Below, one piece after another: positions 51,886-60,179 of a DNA stretch of 62,164 nt (position 1 is the stretch's first letter; every line of letters begins with the position of its first letter). This stretch comes from Parabacteroides distasonis. Its GTDB lineage: Bacteria; Bacteroidota; Bacteroidia; Bacteroidales; Tannerellaceae. Position numbers and translations under genes: made by a program. Location: contig NZ_SRYM01000020.1 of the NCBI RefSeq assembly GCF_004793765.1, forward strand, positions 1-62,164, read 5' to 3'. The notes beneath the pieces were generated by a model, which ran no database searches, was not told the DNA's origin, and saw only the letters and a program-made list of their open reading frames with translations.

Positions 51886-51939
51886 AGTATATACTTTCAT
51901 GTACAAAAGGGTATGCTTTTGCCCTTGAAAGTATATACT
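51886..51939. repeat. AGTATATACTTTCA inverted repeat with inner hairpin
   Basis: AGTATATACTTTCA (51886-51899) and TGAAAGTATATACT (51926-51939) are perfect 14-bp arms. Inside, CAAAAG-GGTATG-CTTTTG (51904-51921) forms a second stem. It starts 3 bp beyond the -33 box of the ABC-F promoter and ends 15 bp from the stop of the NlpE-like gene, which is transcribed toward it. Confidence 0.82.
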
Positions 51940-51953
51940 TATGGGGATAAATC

Positions 51954-52406
51954 CTAGAATTTCTTTGTTTGCTTAAGGATATAGAACTTGGCTAAGTCGC
52001 CCCTGATGGGTTGCTTTTGCTGGTCCAGCATTTTCAGTTGGCCTTCCTCTACCTTATAATACGTGATGTCTCCCCCTTCTTGTTTCGCCGTCAAGACGTT
52101 ACCGTCCAGCGTGTAAGTTCCCTTATCATTAAAAATACCGTCTTTCTCGTCAATATATTCGGAGCGGAGGGTAAAGGTTTTATCCTTGTTCAATGTTAAG
52201 GCCGTTTTAATACCCGGCGAGCTGGCGGCTGGTAATGTCCCTTCGTAAACACCCCAGTAATCCAAGGAGGTCTCTGCGTTGTGCATATCCGGTACTTGGG
52301 CAGTTTCCAGCTTGTTCTTGTCTGTTTGTGTGGCGTCTGCCTTTGGGTTGCCGCTACAGCTGAATAGGGCTGCGGCTACCGCTACTACTAATACATATTT
52401 TTTCAT
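51954..52406 (-). CDS. NlpE N-terminal-domain lipoprotein
   Basis: 150 residues from the ATG at 52406 (MKKYVLVVAVAAALFSCSGN), with a lipobox at LFSCSGN; three upstream codons are possible. The mature domain has YWGVYEGTLPAASSPGIKTA then LTLNKDKTFTL and GTYTLDGNVLTA, the NlpE N-terminal beta-barrel pattern with repeated W-G-x-Y-x-G and T-L-x-L strands. NlpE in enterobacteria signals envelope stress and copper; in Bacteroidales the role is not established. Single gene, divergent from the DUF4250 gene. Confidence 0.87.
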   Translation of the reverse strand: MKKYVLVVAVAAALFSCSGNPKADATQTDKNKLETAQVPDMHNAETSLDYWGVYEGTLPAASSPGIKTALTLNKDKTFTLRSEYIDEKDGIFNDKGTYTLDGNVLTAKQEGGDITYYKVEEGQLKMLDQQKQPIRGDLAKFYILKQTKKF

Positions 52407-52569
52407 GTCATTCAATTGAATTATAAGTTCTCGTTATTTAAAACCAGTTTGTGGATTGTTTTGTTGCGAACCGATATTCAAATAATAAGGATCGTGTCTG
52501 GGTTCCATCTGGCGAAAAAGCATTATCTTTGTGTTGTAAAACATAGATAACATTTTTATTCGTAAGATT

Positions 52570-52746
52570 ATGTCATTACCAAACGATCCGATGATGCTAT
52601 TCAGCTTCATCAATATGAAACTTCGTGACAATTATTCTTCCCTCGACGATTTATGCGAGGATTTGCAAGTGAACAAGAAATCCCTTCTTACAAAGCTTAA
52701 AGACGCTGGTTTTGAATACAGCCCGGAGCATAATAAGTTCTGGTGA
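52570..52746 (+). CDS. DUF4250 family protein (58 aa)
   Basis: The product MSLPNDPMMLFSFINMKLRD, then NYSSLDDLCEDLQVNKKSLL and a C-terminal YSPEHNKFW, matches DUF4250 in length and motifs: a short helical protein with L-x-x-D-L-x-x-D-L and a closing N-x-F-W. TATCTTTG at 52524-52531 is a -7 element 38 bp before the ATG. Function unknown; the L-x-x-x-L-x-V-N-K-K-S-L part looks like a helix-turn-helix. Divergent from the NlpE-like gene. Confidence 0.85.
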   Translation: MSLPNDPMMLFSFINMKLRDNYSSLDDLCEDLQVNKKSLLTKLKDAGFEYSPEHNKFW

Positions 52747-52790
52747 TCGGGAGTGATCCTAGCCCGGTAAACCTATGAGATTCGAACTAT

Positions 52791-52850
52791 AAGTCAATGA
52801 CTTACGTATCGTAATCCATTGACTTACGATGCGTAATCCAATGGATCGCA
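52791..52850. repeat. Cluster of AATCCATTGACTTACG words
   Basis: AAGTCAATGACTTACG, CGTAATCCATTGACTTACG and CGTAATCCAATGGATCGC follow one another, mixing direct and inverse copies of one word. TAAGTCAATGACTTA is a near-palindrome. The same words occur in the cluster at 39719-39793 (GTAAGTCAAT, ACTCAATGGATTACG). It lies between convergent DUF4250 and nitroreductase genes. Confidence 0.78.
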
Positions 52851-52883
52851 TACCCCGGTCGACAAGGTTGTCTCCATCAAGTC

Positions 52884-53744
52884 TCATTCGATATAGTTCT
52901 TGACGATCTCTTTCCGGTCCGTATACTTCGGGTACTTGAAAGCCGGTATGCCGAGCGCCATGATCGCTTGTATCTTGCCGTCGATCCCTAGCGTCTTGGC
53001 GAGCGTATCTTTTCCTTCCTGCCGGATGGCGGTGAGCACAAAGCCCATATAGATCTGGCTTACCCCAAGCGATTGCGCCATCAAGGAGGCGTTCTGATAA
53101 GCGAGGTTAGCGTCCTCACTTCCGAACCGGTTGGACTTCGGTGTATGGATCAGTAGCAGGGCAGTGGCTTTCCGGAGAATCAGATCTTTACCCGCCTTGT
53201 GTTCCTCTTTCAACCGATTGAATACCGGTACGTATTTATAGACATCCTTCATAAACGGCTTGACCACACATTTCACGACGGGATTCAATAATAGCTTCGC
53301 CAAGGAGTTGAACACACCTATCGTATAATCGCTCACCTGCCGTAGCTTTTGCGGATCGGTGACGACGGTGAACGAAAGGCTTTGGGAGTTTGTCGCCGTC
53401 GGCGCAGAATGAGCGGCCTCCACGATCTTGTCCAGCATCTCCTTGGGGACGGGCTTCGAGGTCAATGTCCGGTTGGAACGGCGTGACTTGATCAGCAACA
53501 TCACCTGCTCCGGCGTAGGCATTTGGCTGTAATCGATCGTATGCGTTTTCTCTGGCGGGAATTCGCTGTGCGACACGGAGCCCGTCGGACATACGTCCAC
53601 GCAATGCCCGCAAACGATGCAGCTTTCCACACGTACCAGCCTGATCGTCTCTCCAGCCCTTTCTTGCGTGAATATATCCGAAGGGCATACCCGTACGCAT
53701 TTCCCGCATTTGATGCAATTCTCTTGGTCTATGTTTAGTGTCAT
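52884..53744 (-). CDS. Ferredoxin-nitroreductase fusion protein
   Basis: 286 residues from the ATG at 53744 (MTLNIDQENCIKCGKCVRVC); the frame extends 16 codons upstream without sense. Two 4Fe-4S motifs, CIKCGKCVRVCP and CIVCGHCVDVCP, fill residues 9-45. The rest is a nitroreductase-like flavin domain (IKSRRSNRTLTSKPVPKEML, HSAPTATNSQSLSFTVV, DANLAYQNASLMAQSLGVSQ). An FMN enzyme fed by ferredoxin clusters; the acceptor is unknown. This fused type is common in anaerobes. Its 5' end is 22 bp before the terminator of the GGGtGRT remnant. Confidence 0.92.
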   Translation of the reverse strand: MTLNIDQENCIKCGKCVRVCPSDIFTQERAGETIRLVRVESCIVCGHCVDVCPTGSVSHSEFPPEKTHTIDYSQMPTPEQVMLLIKSRRSNRTLTSKPVPKEMLDKIVEAAHSAPTATNSQSLSFTVVTDPQKLRQVSDYTIGVFNSLAKLLLNPVVKCVVKPFMKDVYKYVPVFNRLKEEHKAGKDLILRKATALLLIHTPKSNRFGSEDANLAYQNASLMAQSLGVSQIYMGFVLTAIRQEGKDTLAKTLGIDGKIQAIMALGIPAFKYPKYTDRKEIVKNYIE

Positions 53745-53765
53745 CCTTTTCCTCCTTTTGATAAG

Positions 53766-53804
53766 TAAAATAAAAACTCCTGCAACCATCAAGATTACAG
53801 GAGT
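53766..53804 (-). terminator. Terminator of the former GGGtGRT gene
   Basis: On the minus strand ACTCCTG (plus 53798-53804) and CAGGAGT (53776-53782) pair around a 15-nt loop, followed by TTTTATTTTAC. It lies 33 bp beyond the stop of the GGGtGRT fragment, as expected for the intact gene's own terminator. Confidence 0.72.
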
Positions 53805-53836
53805 CTATATAAACAATTATTTTATTGTTTAGTTGA

Positions 53837-54001
53837 TTACTTCTTCATAGCTTCCTCAATAGCAACCGCTACGGCAACCGTAGCACCTACCATCGGGTTG
53901 TTACCCATACCCAGGAATCCCATCATTTCTACGTGAGCAGGAACAGATGAAGAACCAGCGAACTGAGCGTCACCGTGCATACGGCCCATCGTGTCGGTCA
54001 T
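53837..54001 (-). pseudogene. C-terminal fragment of a GGGtGRT family gene
   Basis: The minus-strand frame from 54001 reads MTDTMGRMHGDAQFAGSSSV then PAHVEMMGFLGMGNNPMVGA and TVAVAVAIEEAMKK-stop. It matches the last 54 residues of the GGGtGRT proteins of Bacteroidales, normally about 330 residues. Only five unrelated codons precede it (QVTHS) before a stop. The other ~275 residues are gone and AT-rich foreign DNA begins at once, so this is a recombination or insertion scar. The body of the family is named for its GGGtGRT motif, which is not present here. Confidence 0.8.
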
Positions 54002-54256
54002 ACTATGGGTAACTTGCTATAAACTCCTTTAAAAAACATCGTTTTGTTTGTAAAGTGCTATTTTACAATAATATACAAATATATTAAAGAACTTCGTTTA
54101 TTATTGTTTTTGTTTTATTCTAAAATGGCTGTGAATAAGCCACAAATATGATCTTTTCAATTGCAGAAAAGATTTAATGAAACAACTATAATCCTGTTTC
54201 ATTTGATTGCTAAGTTAATACATTTTGTTTCATTTGAATGGTGTTTAATGATTATT
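54002..54256. other. Boundary region of the AT-rich island
   Basis: Directly after the GGGtGRT break the sequence becomes very AT-rich. It holds the near-repeated TTGTTTCATTTGA at about 54204 and 54228 and a weak hairpin ATCTTTTC…GAAAAGAT (54151-54173) that could end the minus-strand island operon. I see no gene, no integrase and no tRNA half-site. The exact junction cannot be fixed without an intact relative. Confidence 0.5.
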
Positions 54257-54877
54257 TTATGTGAATTTAGGCATCTTTGGTTCTTCTTCTATGAAAGAGT
54301 GACAATTATAATCGTCTGTCATATTAAATGAAAGACGTGTTATACCATAATCCGTTTTGTTACGAAGTATCTGAATAATCTCTTCTTCCGTATATATCGA
54401 ATAATACTTGTCTGGATCATTTAGTAACTTTCGTAGCACTGTTGCAATTTCATATTCTTCTTCATTCAAATCAATGATATTTTTTGATGTAGCCATTGAT
54501 TTGATCTGATTGTTTAGACATATATCATGCTGAAAATACTTTTGTAATTCTTGCTCATACAATCCTGTCTTGTTCGTATAGTATGCAATTATATTTATTG
54601 CTTGTGTTTCTGGAATAAGATATTCCCTTACAAGCCTGTTGTAAATATAACGCTGCCTGATAAACAATGTATCATAGGCAAAAGGATTGTAGTATTTATA
54701 AACGTTACCATAATTTTCTAAATTTACAAATCCACCATCTTCAAATATTTCATCTAGTGGGCTTGTATCTTCTTCTATATCCCCTTCTGACGTATAATAT
54801 ATATTCCAATGCTCAAATTCAAATCTTCCAATTTGAACATTTTCCATTAATTCAATCCATTTGTTTCTTTCTTTCAT
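54257..54877 (-). CDS. Unrecognised 206-aa protein, last gene of the island operon
   Basis: No family recognised. No signal or membrane segment. Rich in Tyr, Asp, Glu, Ile; YYTSEGDIEEDTSPLDEIFE and EEYEIATVLRKLLNDPDKYY are acidic and probably helical. Such small acidic, low-GC proteins are typical of immunity or antitoxin-type genes in Bacteroidales islands, but nothing here shows a partner. ATG at 54877 follows a purine-rich AAATGAAAG-type context. It lies 65 bp after the stop of the next upstream gene on the same strand. Confidence 0.65.
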   Translation of the reverse strand: MKERNKWIELMENVQIGRFEFEHWNIYYTSEGDIEEDTSPLDEIFEDGGFVNLENYGNVYKYYNPFAYDTLFIRQRYIYNRLVREYLIPETQAINIIAYYTNKTGLYEQELQKYFQHDICLNNQIKSMATSKNIIDLNEEEYEIATVLRKLLNDPDKYYSIYTEEEIIQILRNKTDYGITRLSFNMTDDYNCHSFIEEEPKMPKFT

Positions 54878-54942
54878 TTTGCTTGTACTTTTATTATATC
54901 CTTGCTACTGGAAGGGAGCCTTAAATAAGAAAACAACAAAAA

Positions 54943-56136
54943 CTATTCTTCAAGAAATCGTTCTTTCTTTATAAATTCTCTTTTATTCGTATAATAAGAA
55001 ATAGTATCTCCATTAAGTTCTATTATTTCCATTAGATCGAATTTATTTGGACTTTCTATATAATATTTATTTCTAAAAGACTTTCTATAGATTCTTTTTT
55101 CCCAATTAGTTGATCCACCACTAAAAAATAGTACAATCTCTTCCTTATTTTTATTGAACGTAGTAAAAGCATCTATTTGATCGAAAGGAGAATCTGTTCT
55201 TTGATAAAATTGTTTAGCTGTACCATTCCTGTTTTCAAGAGAATATGCAACTAATCTTGAATTAAATCTTTGTCCTTCATGATAATGACTAAATATCAAC
55301 TCTTCTTCTCCATCAAAATCCAAATCTTCAAAGTAGAATGAACATCTATCATGATTATAATTTAAATAGAAAAAACTTCCATTTATAAACTCATTATATC
55401 CATAAAATGCAGAAGAATTTAAATAAAAAGGGTAATGGGTGATATAATACTGTTCTCCATTTTTAGATAATTCAAGAACAACAGACCCCATAACAGAAGA
55501 TTCGTCTTCTTTATAATAAAGTTTAGGACAATAATCTGTGATAACCAATGTCCTTTTTATAGTATATCCATTAACAGGTTGTTTATACCTAAAGTTGATA
55601 TGCCTAAATTCATTATAAAACTGATTGGTAAATTCATTTTTAAATAGTTCAACAGCATCTTGTCCTGTATATTTGAGAGAATCCACAATTTGCACTTCTT
55701 TAAGGTTAATACAATCCACAAAAGCGTTAAAAGATACAGACTTAATGTTTGATGGTAAAAGTATAGTTTCCAATTTAGAACATCTGGATAATCCTTCAAA
55801 ATTAACAGATTCTTCGTGACAACTATCATATTGTTCATAAAAAGCGTCTTTCAAATTTAAATGCAAAACTATATCCAATTCACTCAAATAGAACATATCC
55901 AAATAATTGATATTACCTTTTAATGTCAATGTATCAATAACTATATTCTTCCTCTTCAATACCAATTTTAATGTTCCTGCCTTTTTTAAATTCACAGTTA
56001 AAGATGTTGTATCTGAAACATTTCCTATCGCAGATATTTGTAAAGGCACATTGTCTTTACAACCAAGCAAACATAATCCAAGTGAGAGTAATATAATGAT
56101 ACTATTTATCTTTTTGATTAACTGGTGTTTTTTCAT
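54943..56136 (-). CDS. Lipoprotein with LRR_5-like and FG-GAP-like segments
   Basis: 397 residues. INSIIILLSLGLCLLGCKDN is a lipoprotein signal. A middle part resembles BspA-type leucine-rich repeats (CSKLETILLPSNIKSVSFNA then FVDCINLKEVQIVDSLKY). Later, FYFEDLDFDGEEELIFSHYH has the D-x-D-x-D-G-x-x-E-L calcium-binding pattern seen in FG-GAP/VCBS proteins. The start overlaps the preceding gene by 35 bp. It shares with that gene the mature start C-x-D-N-x-P-L-Q, a KAGTL stretch and the DFDG motif, so the two are diverged tandem paralogues. Function unknown, probably displayed on the cell envelope. Confidence 0.75.
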   Translation of the reverse strand: MKKHQLIKKINSIIILLSLGLCLLGCKDNVPLQISAIGNVSDTTSLTVNLKKAGTLKLVLKRKNIVIDTLTLKGNINYLDMFYLSELDIVLHLNLKDAFYEQYDSCHEESVNFEGLSRCSKLETILLPSNIKSVSFNAFVDCINLKEVQIVDSLKYTGQDAVELFKNEFTNQFYNEFRHINFRYKQPVNGYTIKRTLVITDYCPKLYYKEDESSVMGSVVLELSKNGEQYYITHYPFYLNSSAFYGYNEFINGSFFYLNYNHDRCSFYFEDLDFDGEEELIFSHYHEGQRFNSRLVAYSLENRNGTAKQFYQRTDSPFDQIDAFTTFNKNKEEIVLFFSGGSTNWEKRIYRKSFRNKYYIESPNKFDLMEIIELNGDTISYYTNKREFIKKERFLEE

Positions 56137-57364
56137 CTTTTACTAATTTATACTTATATCCATCTTTAATATATACCTTATGTTCTTTACTATCTGTGTA
56201 TTGATTATGAATATCAACCCTTACTAATTCAAACTTATAAGAATCTTCTGGTTCTGTCCATTCTATTTTATCTTGTTTAACTTTTTTGTAAGTATGTATA
56301 GCATACTCAAAAGCACTAAAATTCAAATGAAGTTTGATAGTTTCTTCTTTTGGATCAAATTCTGTTTGTCCATTTTCCATTTTGTAGAAAGGAGCATCTG
56401 TAAGTTTAATCATATCAAGACGATATTCATAATATTGGTTCACTTTATATACATCATACGTACTTGAACCTCTTGAACCACATTGCCAATTGGTAACCAG
56501 TAGCTCATCTTTTCCATCAAAATCAACATCTTGAAAGAAAAATGGAATTTCATTACTTGCTAAATATCCATAATCTTTTGCATACTTACTTGATTCTTTT
56601 GAAGTGTAGTTTACATAAATTGTATCTCCATCTTTAGGTGTCGTTTTTTCTCCATATTTTTCATATATACCATATTCATGGTATGATGGATTGTAAATAT
56701 AAAACTCACTGGTGTCATTCTGAAAATGCAAAATAGCTGGACTTTGGTCAAAGTAATAACTATCTGATGGAAACCACATCACATTTACTTTATATCCATT
56801 TACTTTTTGGTTATAACTAATAAATATACGAGGTAAATCAACTCCTTTAAAACTTTCACGATGTATGGACAAATCTTTATAAGTGAATTTTCTATCTTTA
56901 GAGGACTTAGATACGATATACATACTATCTCGATGATCTCGTGAATATAAAAATAATCCATCTTTACTTTTTAAAAAAACTCCATCTATATCTAAAGGTT
57001 CATTATCCTCGGAATAAATATTTAAAGGATTCAAAGAATAGAATAAAGATTGATTATTAGGTAACTTTATAGTTAGATTCCGATTACCATTTACTAAGAT
57101 ATGATTCTTTGATATACTTAAAGATAACTCTGTTTCTTCTAAATCAATATAAGAAAGATTACTCATATACTTGATAGTAATCAAATCTATTTCATTGATT
57201 ATCCCTGTTACAATTAATGTGTCAATGGCATCTTTATTATAATTACTCAATAAAGAATCTAACGTTCCTGCTTTTGAAACATTTACTGTAACTGACGTTT
57301 GTAAAGGTGTATTATCATTACAAGCAAATAGAAGTAACCCAAGTAAGAGAATATAGTATTTCAT
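56102..57364 (-). CDS. Lipoprotein, tandem paralogue with DFDG motif
   Basis: 420 residues. MKYYILLLGLLLFACNDNTP is a lipoprotein signal with cysteine at 15. The beginning VTVNVSKAGTLDSLLSNYNK followed by DAIDTLIVTGIINEIDLITI resembles the start of BspA-type proteins (identity of LRR-like strands is weak). FFFQDVDFDGKDELLVTNWQ carries a D-x-D-x-D-G pattern as in the paralogue downstream. The rest is beta-rich and aromatic. Its last 35 bp overlap the next gene. No known function; possibly carbohydrate- or protein-binding. Confidence 0.72.
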   Translation of the reverse strand: MKYYILLLGLLLFACNDNTPLQTSVTVNVSKAGTLDSLLSNYNKDAIDTLIVTGIINEIDLITIKYMSNLSYIDLEETELSLSISKNHILVNGNRNLTIKLPNNQSLFYSLNPLNIYSEDNEPLDIDGVFLKSKDGLFLYSRDHRDSMYIVSKSSKDRKFTYKDLSIHRESFKGVDLPRIFISYNQKVNGYKVNVMWFPSDSYYFDQSPAILHFQNDTSEFYIYNPSYHEYGIYEKYGEKTTPKDGDTIYVNYTSKESSKYAKDYGYLASNEIPFFFQDVDFDGKDELLVTNWQCGSRGSSTYDVYKVNQYYEYRLDMIKLTDAPFYKMENGQTEFDPKEETIKLHLNFSAFEYAIHTYKKVKQDKIEWTEPEDSYKFELVRVDIHNQYTDSKEHKVYIKDGYKYKLVKDEKTPVNQKDK

Positions 57365-57375
57365 TTTTTAATCTC

Positions 57376-58215
57376 CTAATGTTCTTTTAAAAGTTTTTCC
57401 ATATAAGGATTCTTTCGTAACTCCTGTGTACATGAATCTGTATGAATCGTGTCTTTATTGGCTAAATAGAGTGTGGCTAATTCTATCAACTCATATCCGT
57501 AATTCTCACTTGCTTTTCCTTCTGGTTCTTCTTGCTCAATTCTTTCACATATTTGTTTTTGCAACTCAATAGCTCTGTCGTAATCATTCAGTTTATCATA
57601 GCAATCCACCAACACTTTTACAAGTGGAATATAGTCTGGGTGAGAATACCCTCCAAACAGTTCCAATCCTGTTATATGTATTAAAGAAAACTCATATAAC
57701 TCTGCCAGCTTTTCCGCAAAAAAACGTTCGTTTGATGGACGATAATATTTATCATACAATGATAAAATCATATAATGCAAATCCTTCTCATGCTCTATCG
57801 TATTGGAAGGATGGGAATAAATACTCATTTTCTCTTTATCAAATAAATCCAATAACCGCTTAGGCTCATTCGACTGAACATGATTTATACATTGCTTGAT
57901 AACCGAATCCACATGAAGTATATTTTGCTGTTGATAGTTCTCATCAAATTCTTCCATATCATCCAATACTTTAGAAATCAATTCCGCATTTTTATTACTG
58001 CGTTTTGCATAAGCCGTATCGACTTCCAGATAAGGAGACAATACCTCTATTAAAGAATCTTGTTCTCCTTTCGTCAGTGAACCATTTGGAATTTCAATAC
58101 TTTCTTCCAATCTTTCGTCTGGTGTTATATTGGAATCTGTTTTTTCTTCTTGTTTAACAGATTGCCCATTACAAGCAATCAAACATAACCCCAATAAAAT
58201 CATTAAATACTTCAT
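57376..58215 (-). CDS. Lipoprotein, helical repeat-like
   Basis: 279 residues. MKYLMILLGLCLIACNGQSV is a lipoprotein signal (cysteine at 15). The mature part is acidic and helical; SHPDYIPLVKVLVDCYDKLN followed by DYDRAIELQKQICERIEQEE and YELIELATLYLANKD resembles TPR-type repeats. The signal peptide is close to that of the next gene (MKYYILLLGLLLFAC), which suggests a shared origin of signals. Eleven bases separate the two. No domain can be named with confidence. Confidence 0.68.
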   Translation of the reverse strand: MKYLMILLGLCLIACNGQSVKQEEKTDSNITPDERLEESIEIPNGSLTKGEQDSLIEVLSPYLEVDTAYAKRSNKNAELISKVLDDMEEFDENYQQQNILHVDSVIKQCINHVQSNEPKRLLDLFDKEKMSIYSHPSNTIEHEKDLHYMILSLYDKYYRPSNERFFAEKLAELYEFSLIHITGLELFGGYSHPDYIPLVKVLVDCYDKLNDYDRAIELQKQICERIEQEEPEGKASENYGYELIELATLYLANKDTIHTDSCTQELRKNPYMEKLLKEH

Positions 58216-58366
58216 CTTCTTATTCCTTTCTGCTAATTTTAATACTTCAAGTAATTCTAATCTTTCTAACTTTATTGATAGTACCTTTTTTGAACGGGGA
58301 CTATAAAATCGTCATCCATAAAAAAAGGTACTATTCTTGAAAATTGATTATTATCTTTTTCATAAT

Positions 58367-59338
58367 TCATTCAATACATATGTCATCCATTTTCCATTCC
58401 AATTCATGTAATTCTTTATTGGACATTTGAGGATAACCATATTTCTTTTTTAACTCTTCTTCTGTAAATGTTTTATCAAAATCATCCCCTAATAAAAGAA
58501 TGATTGATTTTTCAATATTGTCTATATGATGTTTATATAGATTTTTTGGTAAATCATTCACGAAGTTATTAGATGTGCTTTTGTATTCAAAGATATTTGT
58601 TATATTCTTTAAGGCAATACGATACCTAAACAATGCTTCACATAGAAATCGACTTTCACAGCCATATGATTCTTTACCTAAATAGCTAAAAAATAGATCC
58701 TTCTCTTTCTGCTCCAAAAATCCTTTATCCAATAAATTATATAACTGAACAAGTTTATCTGTGGAAATCTCATCACTCGCTAAACAAAACGGTATTCGTT
58801 CCATTTCAGAAATTTCATTTCCTGTATATGCTGATATAACAGATAATACCCTTTCGTAACGAATCTTCAAGGGTGTTATTTTAGAATCTTTATTGTAGTC
58901 ATAAAACCTGAGAATACTATTTTCAGAATGTGATAATTTTATCAATTCTTTCAATAGTCTATGAGCATTCCATTCACTAATAGAAAGGTTAATGTTTAAT
59001 CTTATTTTATTAGCTATTAGCTCAATCTGTTTCTCCAAATTCTTTTCACCTTCCAAGAATACACTCAAATTTTTTTCTTCTAAGCTCGTCCTTTCTGCAT
59101 AATCATGTATAACGGTAGTTGCAATATGTTTTTCTATTTCATACTCCTCAACTAATACATCTATCATATATTTTGTTCTCAACTCTAAAGAATATGAATG
59201 TGAACCATCATATTCTTGAGGTCCCCAAAAGCAATCACAATAACAACCATTCCTCCAGTAATATGAAGTGCTATCAATAATCAAATCTTCATCATCGAAC
59301 CAAGTGACTTCTTCGTATGGATTAATTTTCTTTTTCAT
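58367..59338 (-). CDS. Unrecognised 323-aa protein
   Basis: I recognise no family. No signal peptide. The N-terminus MKKKINPYEEVTWFDDEDLI then RNGCYCDCFWGPQEY holds a small cysteine cluster (three Cys). The body is helical (EWNAHRLLKELIKLSHSENS, LVQLYNLLDKGFLEQKEKDL) and the C-terminus acidic (EELKKKYGYPQMSNKELHEL). It overlaps the PBP-like gene by 17 bp, so the pair is translated together. The gap 58216-58366 before the next gene has no feature. Could be a cytoplasmic partner of the lipoprotein next door. Confidence 0.65.
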   Translation of the reverse strand: MKKKINPYEEVTWFDDEDLIIDSTSYYWRNGCYCDCFWGPQEYDGSHSYSLELRTKYMIDVLVEEYEIEKHIATTVIHDYAERTSLEEKNLSVFLEGEKNLEKQIELIANKIRLNINLSISEWNAHRLLKELIKLSHSENSILRFYDYNKDSKITPLKIRYERVLSVISAYTGNEISEMERIPFCLASDEISTDKLVQLYNLLDKGFLEQKEKDLFFSYLGKESYGCESRFLCEALFRYRIALKNITNIFEYKSTSNNFVNDLPKNLYKHHIDNIEKSIILLLGDDFDKTFTEEELKKKYGYPQMSNKELHELEWKMDDICIE

Positions 59339-60179
59339 TTTCTTCTGATTTTAAAGATTTAATAATTCCTTTAACCACATCCCCAGCCATTACACCACCA
59401 GAGGGATAACCTTGTTTTGGATTGGAGATAATAACCAGACAAGTATATAAAGAACCATCCACATTAAAAAAGATACAGCAAGAAACCTCTTTCTTTCCAT
59501 TCTGCTCTGAATATCCTGTTTTACCTGCCAACGGGACATCTTCTAAAAAGATACTTTTCCCTGTCCCTTCCAAAATGACTTTGAATAACATATCCCAAAT
59601 ATCATTCATTACCTTTTCTGAACACAAGGTTGTATCTTCGTTGGCTATCCGATTGTAGAATGTGGCTATTTCCATAGGTGAAACATGCAAAGAAGAAAAT
59701 CCCATCTTGGATAGATTATCTTTTACTTGGTTACATCGCTCCATAATCATCATAATTCCTATCTTGGAATCGTATGCGATCACTTGTTCCGCTGTCAATA
59801 TTCCATATCCACCCCTATCTGCATTATGATCTCTTACTTCTTTCCCATCTTTCAGATAAATACCTGTTCCAACATCAACCGTATCAGTAGGAGATATACA
59901 ATCCAATGTTGCCATCATACAGGCTGTAGAAAGCAATGTCCCCATATCCCTTTTAGTCTGGAAAGATTGTTCATCACCTTCTTTATATATTCCATTATCC
60001 GATATGAGATTTACTTTGGCTGCAATCTCATTATCCTTTATCAGGATCACCGAGCCTGAATCTGCTTGTACTTCTGTCAGTTCTTTAGATAGAACCTCTT
60101 TTGAAATTGTTTGAAGTTCATTTCTTTGGCAACTTGTTATAATCACAAGTAAGAGAAAAAATGTACTAATTTGTTTCAT
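59322..60179 (-). CDS. Penicillin-binding-protein-like lipoprotein without SxxK and SxN motifs
   Basis: 285 residues. MKQISTFFLLLVIITSCQRN is a lipoprotein signal. The rest follows the transpeptidase domain of FtsI/PBP2 proteins in order: a helix at about 80-93 (GTLLSTACMMATLD), VDVGTGIYLKDGKEVRDHNA then DRGGYGILTAEQVIAYDSKI, VSPMEIATFYNRIANED, and PLAGKTGYSE. The KTG motif is intact (220-222), but the SxxK serine and lysine are T81 and S84 and the SxN motif reads D-S-K (137-139). So it should not acylate. The whole dimerisation region is missing. A decoy, binding or regulatory role is possible. Confidence 0.8.
   Translation of the reverse strand: MKQISTFFLLLVIITSCQRNELQTISKEVLSKELTEVQADSGSVILIKDNEIAAKVNLISDNGIYKEGDEQSFQTKRDMGTLLSTACMMATLDCISPTDTVDVGTGIYLKDGKEVRDHNADRGGYGILTAEQVIAYDSKIGIMMIMERCNQVKDNLSKMGFSSLHVSPMEIATFYNRIANEDTTLCSEKVMNDIWDMLFKVILEGTGKSIFLEDVPLAGKTGYSEQNGKKEVSCCIFFNVDGSLYTCLVIISNPKQGYPSGGVMAGDVVKGIIKSLKSEENEKEN

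Noticed and set aside
52434-52631. 65-codon minus-strand frame near the DUF4250 gene
   Set aside because: It overlaps the DUF4250 start and promoter on the other strand and shows no recognisable protein character.
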